NCBI GenBank assembly: GCA_017963165.1
Contig: JAGCTZ010000183.1
Location: forward strand, 1 to 32,780
Origin: Treponema sp.
GTDB taxonomy: Bacteria > Spirochaetota > Spirochaetia > Treponematales > Treponemataceae
Reading direction: 5' to 3'
Length of the DNA stretch: 32,780 nt
A program made the position numbers and the translations under genes. Positions 16,551-23,058 of the stretch are shown here, in pieces. How positions within the stretch are numbered: the first letter of the stretch is position 1; every line of letters starts with the position of its first letter. The notes under the pieces were generated by a model. It made no database searches, was not told where the DNA came from, and saw only the letters and a program-made list of their open reading frames with translations.

Positions 16551-17597
16551 ATGATTACATACTGGCAGCAGGATGACGGACAGTTTTTCAAAACTAAAAA
16601 AGAAGAAATCAACTCAAAAAAGCCATTGTGGATTGATGCGCGCAATGTAACACGCGATGAAACAAATCAGCTTCAGGAAGATTATGAGCTTGAACAGGAT
16701 CATATCCTTGATATTCTTGACCCTGATGAGCTTTCTCGTATGGAAGACGGCGAAGGCTATATCCTTACGATTGTTCGTGTTCCTGTTTATGATCCGGCGG
16801 CAGAAACTCCTTACTTTGCAGTTCCTGTCGGCATTATCATTAAAGGAAAAACAATCATCACAATTTGCTGGACCGACTGCGAAATCTTAAAGGACTTTGG
16901 CAACAACAGAATCAAAAATATCAAGCTTACTGATTTCCCTTCATTCATCGTGCAGATTATGAACCGCGCTAACTTGAACTTCCTTCGCTACCTTAAGGAA
17001 ATCAACCGCCGTTCTACAAGTATTCAGAACGAAATGCGCATGGAAATTGAAAATCAGGAAATCATGCTCATGCTTGGTTTGGAAAAATCGCTTGTTTATT
17101 TTTCTACTTCTCTCAAAAGTAATGCGCTGCTCCTTCAAAAAATGAAGAGCACAAAACTCATTAAGTTCGATGACGAAGACATTGATTTTGTAGAAGGCGT
17201 TGCAATCGATAACCGCCAGGCAATTGAAATGGCCGACACATATACAGACATTCTTTTTGGCGTAATGGATGCGTTCAGTTCAGTAACATCAAACAACCTG
17301 AATATTGTAATGAAAAAACTTGCTATCATTAACCTTGTAATGATGGCACCGACCTTTGTAACAAGCTTCTTTGGAATGAACTTTAGGCTGCCGTTCGAAA
17401 CAATGCCCGGTTACTTGCCTGTTATAATGGCAACGATACTCTGTATAATTTCTGTATTCTTAAGTGTATGGCTTTTGAACATCAATAAGACAAATATCGA
17501 AGCACGAAAAAATGCACGCAAGCTTTCGCGCAAGCAGAGACAAAAAATCAGGGCAGAAACAAAAAAGCTTAAAAAGCAGGAACGTAAACTAAAGTAA
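16551..17597 (+). CDS. corA: CorA-family magnesium/divalent cation transporter
   Basis: This is a 348-aa protein; the start is taken at ATG 16551, which has GAGAGGAG upstream, rather than the ATG 18 bases earlier that overlaps this site. CorA forms a pentameric inner-membrane channel for Mg2+ and related ions. The N-terminal ~240 residues are the cytoplasmic funnel domain, including the long stalk helix. Two membrane helices follow (about 260-280 and 290-310), with the family GMN motif at the end of the first (FFGMNF, about residue 276). The C-terminus is a strongly basic tail of about 35 residues. It is convergent with the SUMF1-like gene, 25 bases apart, with no clear terminator between them. 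Confidence 0.9.
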   Translation: MITYWQQDDGQFFKTKKEEINSKKPLWIDARNVTRDETNQLQEDYELEQDHILDILDPDELSRMEDGEGYILTIVRVPVYDPAAETPYFAVPVGIIIKGKTIITICWTDCEILKDFGNNRIKNIKLTDFPSFIVQIMNRANLNFLRYLKEINRRSTSIQNEMRMEIENQEIMLMLGLEKSLVYFSTSLKSNALLLQKMKSTKLIKFDDEDIDFVEGVAIDNRQAIEMADTYTDILFGVMDAFSSVTSNNLNIVMKKLAIINLVMMAPTFVTSFFGMNFRLPFETMPGYLPVIMATILCIISVFLSVWLLNINKTNIEARKNARKLSRKQRQKIRAETKKLKKQERKLK

Positions 17598-17622
17598 AGT
17601 TTATCGTGACAGGCACGCGAGA

Positions 17623-18573
17623 CTATTTTACAGTATGTACAATCCTGAAGCCAAAATAATTGTAGCATTCGTTAGGGTCGTAGCTGTAGCGGTCGCCTGA
17701 ATAATAAAATGGCGTATAATCAGAAACGCTGCCGCCACGACTTACACGTTCATAGCCTACAGCAGGACCATATATTCCGTCAGCAGTATAATCATCAAAC
17801 CAATCCCAGCAATATTCAAGTACATTACCGCTCATATCATAAAGTCCGGCACTGTTTGCATTACCTGTTGCAGGAGCTGTTATTGATTCCGGATCAAAAG
17901 GAACACCTGCACTTCCTACAGTATGAGTTGCACCGGAATTGTCGCTTGTCCAGGCATACAAGAATGCTTCTTCTGGATTATCACTTGTAGTTTGGCCACT
18001 CACAAGATTTCCTTTTAAGAAACCAGTCTTTGTCCTGCGGGCAGAATATTCCCATTCACTTTCGCTTGGCAGTCTGTAACCGTCTGAATCCCAGTCACAG
18101 GTACAAAGGTCGCAGGCCGCAGTATCAGAAGAATCCTTAAGAACAATTCCGTTATAAGTATAGCAAGGTGTTTTTCCGTGAAGTTCGCTAAAAGCATTAC
18201 ACCAGACAATTGCATCATACCAGGAAATCATTGTAACCGGCTGATACTGATTTTCTTCGGTAGGAGCAGCACCTCGTTTTCCATTTGTGCCGCCCTGACC
18301 CGGATTTTCAAAATTGTAGCCGATTTTTTCTGCCTTTATTCTTGTCTTATACCACAGGCTGTAACAGGTTTCATATTTATTGATTGCAAAAGGTTTAAGC
18401 GTTCTTGCTGCAGGATAAGCCGCTGTGTCCTGTCCCAGACTGAATGAAAGATGTGTTTTAAAAGAAACAAAGCTTACTCCATTAAAAGTTAAAGTCTTTT
18501 CTTCTTCCTGTGCGTTAACTGAGCCTAACAAAAAAATTGAACAGATTATCAAAGCAAAAAAAATCTTTTTCAT
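17623..18573 (-). CDS. Secreted SUMF1/FGE-like (C-type-lectin fold) protein without catalytic Cys pair
   Basis: This is a 316-aa protein with a signal peptide ending VNA. The domain is of the formylglycine-generating-enzyme/sulfatase-modifying-factor type. Family landmarks are INKYETCYSLWY, PVTMISWYDAIVWCNAFSE, YRLPSESEWEYSAR, GLYDMSGNVLEYCWDWF, RVSRGGS and FGFRIV. The two Cys that do catalysis in true FGE should lie between RGGS and FGFR; here that stretch is SVSDYTPFYYSGDRY and then YDPNECYNY, without the pair. The protein is therefore more likely a ligand-binding or structural protein of this fold. It is the third gene of an operon after hisC and the phosphoesterase; the preceding stop is one base before its ATG. 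Confidence 0.88.
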   Translation of the reverse strand: MKKIFFALIICSIFLLGSVNAQEEEKTLTFNGVSFVSFKTHLSFSLGQDTAAYPAARTLKPFAINKYETCYSLWYKTRIKAEKIGYNFENPGQGGTNGKRGAAPTEENQYQPVTMISWYDAIVWCNAFSELHGKTPCYTYNGIVLKDSSDTAACDLCTCDWDSDGYRLPSESEWEYSARRTKTGFLKGNLVSGQTTSDNPEEAFLYAWTSDNSGATHTVGSAGVPFDPESITAPATGNANSAGLYDMSGNVLEYCWDWFDDYTADGIYGPAVGYERVSRGGSVSDYTPFYYSGDRYSYDPNECYNYFGFRIVHTVK

Positions 18574-18574
18574 A

Positions 18575-19267
18575 TTAAAGCTTGCACTCCTCTACTTTTG
18601 AAATTTTCCATGAACCATCTTTCTTTTCAAGGTCAAGCCAGTAATAAGTTCCCTTTTCGCCAAGGCTTCCCGGATTAATTACTAAAGTGTTACCAATTTT
18701 TTCAGTACCGCAGCCTTCGTGAATATGCCCACAAATTACAGCAAGAGGTTTATGTTCAATAATAAAATCTGTAAATTTCTGACTACCTGCATGAAGTGTC
18801 GGATTTACTGCATCCACAACTTCTCCCTTTGGAGGATTATGGCTTATAAGAATCATATCGCGCCACAAAGAATTGTCTCCGCTCTGTTCAACAGAATTAA
18901 CAACAACCTCATAATCAGCAAGAATCTCTTCTTCAGTTCGTTCAAATTCAGTTTTGCCTGTAAAGATTGTTCCGCCACCACTTCCGCTGATTGCAAGACC
19001 TTCATGGAAAAGAAGCGCCTTTTCTACACAAATATCTTTATCTTCAAGGTCCTGCATGAAAACTTCATTGTCGCAGTTTCCAAGAACAGCAAAAATTGTA
19101 TCGTGTTTTGAACATAATTTTTCTAAAGCTTCTTCGCCGGTTTCAGGTTTAAAACATTCTGCAAAGTCACCGGCAAAAAGCACAGCATCGGCCTTTGAAA
19201 AAATATCGTCCATCTTATCGAGCACATCGTTGTGTGCATGTAAATCACTAATTACTAAAAGTTTCAT
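18575..19267 (-). CDS. YfcE/MJ0936-type metallophosphoesterase
   Basis: This 230-aa calcineurin-like phosphoesterase has a complete dinuclear metal site: Asp8 and His10 (SDLHAH), Asp34 (GDF), Asn64 (GNCDN), His143 (SHNPPKG), and His181 and His183 (GHIHEG). Relatives (YfcE, MJ0936) are phosphodiesterases that use Mn2+ or similar metals; the natural substrate is usually unknown. It is cytoplasmic, with no signal peptide. It is somewhat longer than YfcE (184 aa). The ATG directly follows the hisC TAA, so it is co-translated with hisC. No biosynthetic link to histidine is evident. Confidence 0.9.
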   Translation of the reverse strand: MKLLVISDLHAHNDVLDKMDDIFSKADAVLFAGDFAECFKPETGEEALEKLCSKHDTIFAVLGNCDNEVFMQDLEDKDICVEKALLFHEGLAISGSGGGTIFTGKTEFERTEEEILADYEVVVNSVEQSGDNSLWRDMILISHNPPKGEVVDAVNPTLHAGSQKFTDFIIEHKPLAVICGHIHEGCGTEKIGNTLVINPGSLGEKGTYYWLDLEKKDGSWKISKVEECKL

Positions 19268-20419
19268 TTATATCCTCTCTATAGCAGTTTTTAATTCTTC
19301 CATCTGTTCAGGTGTTCCAACTGTGATGCGCACAAAATCATCTATACCGGGTGTTGCAAAATGTCTTATTAAAATACCCTGCTCTTTTATGCGCTTATAA
19401 AGCTCTTCGCCACCAATTGACGGATGCTTTGCAAAAAGAAAGTTTGTTTTGCTTTCTAATACATAAAAACCACGGGATTTTAAAAAGTTATAGAATTTAT
19501 CTCTTTCTTCTACAACCTTTCTGGCACAATCTGCATAGTAGGCAGGATTTTCGCAGGCTACACAGCCAGCTTTTTGTGCAACTGCATCAAGCGGAAAGTG
19601 ATTAACACTGTTTTTTACAGTTGTTATTACGTTCATTAATTCCGGAGATGCAACTGCATAACCAAGACGTATACCGGCTGCGCAAAGGCTCTTCGAAAAA
19701 GTTCGTATAATCAAAAGATTCGGGAATTCCTTCAAAAGCGGAATACACGATTCACCGCCAAAATCAACATAAGCTTCGTCAACAATAAAAATCTTATCCG
19801 GATTTGCCTTAAGAATCATCTGGCGAACCTGCTCGCGGGTTAAACCAAGACTTGTAGGCGCATTAGGATTTGCAAAAATTATTCCGCCACCGTTTGATTT
19901 TACGCGTTCAAGCATTTCATCTGTATCAAGCGTCCAGTCATCTTTAAGCGGAACCTGATCCATTGGAATATTATAAAAACCGGCATAAACAGGATAAAAA
20001 CTATACGTAAATTGGGGCATTACAAATTTTTTATCGCTGTCAAAAAAGGCATAGAATACAAAGGAAAGAACTTCATCACTACCGTTACCAGTATAAATCA
20101 TATCCGGAGTTACGGTAAACGGAATTTTATCCTGCGGATCTGGAGAAACATCATCGCCATTAACTTTTGCACGGCAAAGAACACCACCAGTTTTATTTAA
20201 CATATCAGCGATTTTTTCATGAAGCTGATTCGAATCTGGATCTGGATAAAGCGCAAGCTTCTGCGGTTCACTTTTTACAAAATCAACCACGGCCTGCTGA
20301 ACTTCAGGACATGGTGGATAAGGATTTTCATTTGCATTGAGCTTAATATAAACTCTGTCCTTTGGCTGTTCGCCCGGAACATAAGGATTAAGCCCTTTCA
20401 TTCTACTTGAGGTAATCAT
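19268..20419 (-). CDS. hisC: Histidinol-phosphate aminotransferase
   Basis: This is a 383-aa PLP-dependent fold-type I aminotransferase that makes histidinol phosphate from imidazole acetol phosphate with glutamate. It has the N-terminal LNPYVPGEQP typical of HisC, then KLNANENPYPP, YTGNGSDEVL, FANPNAPTSLGL, VDEAYVDF and the PLP lysine in TFSKSLCAAGIRLGY (Lys243). A ~22-residue insertion at about 80-101 (RAKVNGDDVSPDPQDK) is not usual for the family. No other his genes are in the window. There is no ribosome site; a promoter ends 6 bases before the ATG, so the transcript is probably leaderless. Confidence 0.93.
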   Translation of the reverse strand: MITSSRMKGLNPYVPGEQPKDRVYIKLNANENPYPPCPEVQQAVVDFVKSEPQKLALYPDPDSNQLHEKIADMLNKTGGVLCRAKVNGDDVSPDPQDKIPFTVTPDMIYTGNGSDEVLSFVFYAFFDSDKKFVMPQFTYSFYPVYAGFYNIPMDQVPLKDDWTLDTDEMLERVKSNGGGIIFANPNAPTSLGLTREQVRQMILKANPDKIFIVDEAYVDFGGESCIPLLKEFPNLLIIRTFSKSLCAAGIRLGYAVASPELMNVITTVKNSVNHFPLDAVAQKAGCVACENPAYYADCARKVVEERDKFYNFLKSRGFYVLESKTNFLFAKHPSIGGEELYKRIKEQGILIRHFATPGIDDFVRITVGTPEQMEELKTAIERI

Positions 20420-20425
20420 AATATA

Positions 20426-20453
20426 ATTTTAATCAGAATCGATAAAAAATCAA
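20426..20453 (-). promoter_or_regulatory. Promoter of hisC, leaderless geometry
   Basis: On the minus strand, TTGATT (20453-20448), a 16-base spacer and TAAAAT (20431-20426), then 6 bases to the ATG. Transcription would start at the start codon. Confidence 0.55.
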
Positions 20454-20506
20454 CATAAAGAAGCATAAAGAAACACAAAGAAAGAAAAAGCATTCAATTG
20501 TTTTTG

Positions 20507-20535
20507 TTGATAGTATAGAAATTCTGATGTAAAAT
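20507..20535 (+). promoter_or_regulatory. Promoter of the 639-aa protein gene, leaderless geometry
   Basis: TTGATA (20507-20512), a 17-base spacer and TAAAAT (20530-20535), each one mismatch from consensus. The ATG at 20542 follows 6 bases later, with no ribosome site. It mirrors the hisC promoter on the other strand. Confidence 0.65.
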
Positions 20536-20541
20536 ATTTAT

Positions 20542-22461
20542 ATGGCAACGTCATCTAATCTAAGTTCAATTATCCGGTTTTATGCCGAAAAGCAAAAGTC
20601 TCCTTTTATTGATTTGCGGGAATTCTGCAATTGGGTAAAAAAATATGCGGAACATCACGTAGAAGATCAGGCCGACCTTGTAAAATATCTGGGTGACCCT
20701 ACAAGTACTGTTATTGCCGAACTTGCTGGACTTGAACAAAAGCATCTTGCCGCCACAATTTCTAACGGCACCAAAAAGATGGTTGTTTCCATAACTTATT
20801 TTTCTACAAAGTATGCCGAAGTTTACAAAGAACTTCTTAAAAACGAAAGCATTCCATATCCTATAGAAACTGATTTACCTAAAAAATTTCCTACTTCTGT
20901 ACTGGAACGAAAAGCTGCCCAGGATTATTTTATTCAGAATATTGATGAACCGCCTTCAAAATCGCAGTGTCTTTATGTTGTAGTTTTTGCAAGAGAGCTG
21001 CCTCCTTTACTTTTGCCGGCATGTGTTCCTGTAAAAGTTCTTATTGAATCTTCTCAGATGAAAATCCGCAAGATTCTTAAAAAAGAAGAATATCATGACT
21101 ATTTCCTTAAAAAGCTCCGCGCCGCAAATCCTTCAAAAGAAATTTCGGTAAAGAATTTTTATTCTTCTTTTGTTGATAAAGATTATTCTGGTTATGTTGA
21201 TGTAACAGACGGCGACCAGTATTATCTTTGGAATCAGCTTTGTTATTTTGTTCGTCAGGATTTTGAGAAAATTCAGGATAGAACTTCTGATGATACAAGC
21301 GTACTTCAGGCAATTTCTATTTCTGAAATTCACAGCTCCTATCTTAAACAGAAATTTCAGACAGACAGAAAAAGATCCGAAGCAATTAAAGAACTGGAAA
21401 CTGCGCTTGGAAATCCACCCTACTTTTTCTCTACGCAGCAGATTCTTAAATTTCAGGATAAGCATGGCAAAAATCTCTTAGGCCAATATGACGAAGAGGA
21501 TTTAAAAGAAACACTGCTTAAGCTGTCTACAGAAAGCGAAGACAACACTCTTCCAAAGCTTGTTGTATTTAAGGTTGCTTCGGGTACACGTTATTATATA
21601 TACAAAAATAAAGTTATTTCTTTGATTGTACGTCTTTGTAACGAAGCTCATGATACTATAAAAGACATTCTTGTAAACAGCTGGTATGAAACTATGCTGG
21701 AATATTCAAGACTGCCCGAAATGTCTGATAAAGAAAAATTTGAGCTTAAGCTTGAACGACTTGTAGAAGATAATTCGCCGGTGTTATATGCACTTCTTAA
21801 TGCAAACTTTATAACCCTGCTTTCGGCCGAAAAAAATCTTGATGATTCCTTGAGCGCCTTCCAGTTATTTGTTGACGGACATCTGCTGCCATACAGCCAG
21901 CTTTTGATGCTCCGAAGCGATGATATAATGTCGGAAGCAAAAATCAGGCTTCCTTTTATATATACAATTCCAATTATTTCCTGGATAATCGGATTCTTTA
22001 AGTCACGTAAAATTGAAAAAGAAAAGCAGGAAAAACAGGCAAAGAAAGAAGTTCCGGACCCTATGGAATTACTTGACAACGAAGATGGTCCAAAGAAACC
22101 TACAAAGAGCAGACACGAAGCTCTTGCAGAAAAAGCAAAGGAACTTTCAACAGAGTTTATTCCAGAAGGTTCGACTATTGACCGTGAATTAAATTTCCTT
22201 ACAAAGCAATGGAACAGAATGATTTCGAAAGATGCCTATAACAATCTTACGGAAGATGTAAACTCTTTAATCCGCGATTATACAAGACGTGTATGCAATA
22301 CTCTTTCTGCACAATCGTTTACAAAAGAGCGTATCGAAAATCTTGCCGATGCACTTTGCCGTACACCAAATATGCAGAAGATTCAGGATCAGGATGCGCT
22401 TACACAGTATGTACAGCTTTATATGCTCCGCCTTGTAAGCAATTCTGCAAAGAAAAACTAA
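20542..22461 (+). CDS. Conserved-looking 639-aa protein of unknown function with one membrane segment
   Basis: I do not recognise this family. The protein is mostly alpha-helical and charged. It has no signal peptide, and one hydrophobic segment at about 472-488 (FIYTIPIISWIIGFF) is flanked by a basic stretch (KSRKIEKEKQEKQAKK). This suggests a large cytoplasmic N-terminal part tethered to the inner membrane. The C-terminal ~130 residues are helical again (REALAEKAKEL, LNFLTKQWNRM). The N-terminus contains FIDLREFCNWVKKYAEHH. The gene is monocistronic, divergent from hisC, and transcribed from a near-consensus promoter with the start codon at the expected transcription start. It may be a spirochete-specific housekeeping or stress protein; this is a guess. 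Confidence 0.85.
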   Translation: MATSSNLSSIIRFYAEKQKSPFIDLREFCNWVKKYAEHHVEDQADLVKYLGDPTSTVIAELAGLEQKHLAATISNGTKKMVVSITYFSTKYAEVYKELLKNESIPYPIETDLPKKFPTSVLERKAAQDYFIQNIDEPPSKSQCLYVVVFARELPPLLLPACVPVKVLIESSQMKIRKILKKEEYHDYFLKKLRAANPSKEISVKNFYSSFVDKDYSGYVDVTDGDQYYLWNQLCYFVRQDFEKIQDRTSDDTSVLQAISISEIHSSYLKQKFQTDRKRSEAIKELETALGNPPYFFSTQQILKFQDKHGKNLLGQYDEEDLKETLLKLSTESEDNTLPKLVVFKVASGTRYYIYKNKVISLIVRLCNEAHDTIKDILVNSWYETMLEYSRLPEMSDKEKFELKLERLVEDNSPVLYALLNANFITLLSAEKNLDDSLSAFQLFVDGHLLPYSQLLMLRSDDIMSEAKIRLPFIYTIPIISWIIGFFKSRKIEKEKQEKQAKKEVPDPMELLDNEDGPKKPTKSRHEALAEKAKELSTEFIPEGSTIDRELNFLTKQWNRMISKDAYNNLTEDVNSLIRDYTRRVCNTLSAQSFTKERIENLADALCRTPNMQKIQDQDALTQYVQLYMLRLVSNSAKKN

Positions 22462-22486
22462 TTTTTTTCACTTTTTTTACAAATTC

Positions 22487-22517
22487 TTTGTAAGAACCCC
22501 GTTTTTTTCTCAATACT
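22487..22517 (+). promoter_or_regulatory. Recurrent TTTGTAAGAA/T-run element upstream of ssb
   Basis: TTTGTAAGAA, then CCCCG, seven T, CTC and AATACT, in the same 31-base register as the elements at 10782-10812 and 26571-26601. It lies 26 bases after the preceding stop codon and 73 bases before the ssb ATG. A 7-bp AT stem (TTACAAA/TTTGTAA) overlaps its start. It may be a promoter or a weak terminator. Confidence 0.35.
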
Positions 22518-22590
22518 ATATATGTGAGAATTTTATTTACTCATATGTGCTCCGGCCGGGCGCGATATTCTATTTTAAAGTGGGGTTGTT

Positions 22591-23058
22591 ATGAATCAGC
22601 TCAATTCGATTATTCTTGAAGGAAACGTTGTCAAAAAGGCAGAATTGTCTGAGCCAACGTCGGGATTTCTTGTTTGTAAGTTTCCTCTTGCAGTAAACCG
22701 TAAGTCAAAAACACCTGAAGGCGAAACAAAAGAAGAAGTTTCGTTTTTTGATGTAGAAACTTATGGTGTAATGGCAGAAAAATGTTCCAAATACTGCGAC
22801 AAAGGAAAAGGTGTAAGGGTTGTTGGTAGATTAAAGCAGAGCCGTTGGGAAGAAAACAACGTCAAACATTCAAGAGTGTATGTAATTGCAGAACACGTTG
22901 AATATAAGTTTTCAAAACCTAAAACAGGCGACGAAACAAAACCAGTAGACGAAAAACCTGCCGAAGAAAAATCAGCAGAAGTAAAGGCTGCCGAAGCTCA
23001 GGTTGATGCAATGGGACAAACACAAGTTCAAAAGACAGAGGAGGCTGTCGTTTTCTAA
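22591..23058 (+). CDS. ssb: Single-stranded DNA-binding protein
   Basis: This is a 155-aa SSB that coats single-stranded DNA in replication and repair. The OB fold covers about residues 1-112 (NQLNSIILEGNVVKKAEL, CKFPLAVNRK, GKGVRVVGRLKQSRWEENN, VYVIAEHVEY). An Ala/Glu/Lys-rich linker follows. The extreme C-terminus is EEAVVF instead of the common DDDIPF tip, which recruits partner proteins; only the acidic residues and the final Phe are kept. The ribosome site is GTGGGG. Its stop codon overlaps that of the convergent U32 peptidase gene. The usual rpsF/rpsR neighbours are absent, so this may be a second ssb copy. Confidence 0.9.
   Translation: MNQLNSIILEGNVVKKAELSEPTSGFLVCKFPLAVNRKSKTPEGETKEEVSFFDVETYGVMAEKCSKYCDKGKGVRVVGRLKQSRWEENNVKHSRVYVIAEHVEYKFSKPKTGDETKPVDEKPAEEKSAEVKAAEAQVDAMGQTQVQKTEEAVVF

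Noticed and set aside
16379..16551. Known Mg2+ riboswitch (M-box) before corA
   Set aside because: I could not find M-box landmarks; the leader ORF with competing stems explains the structure better.
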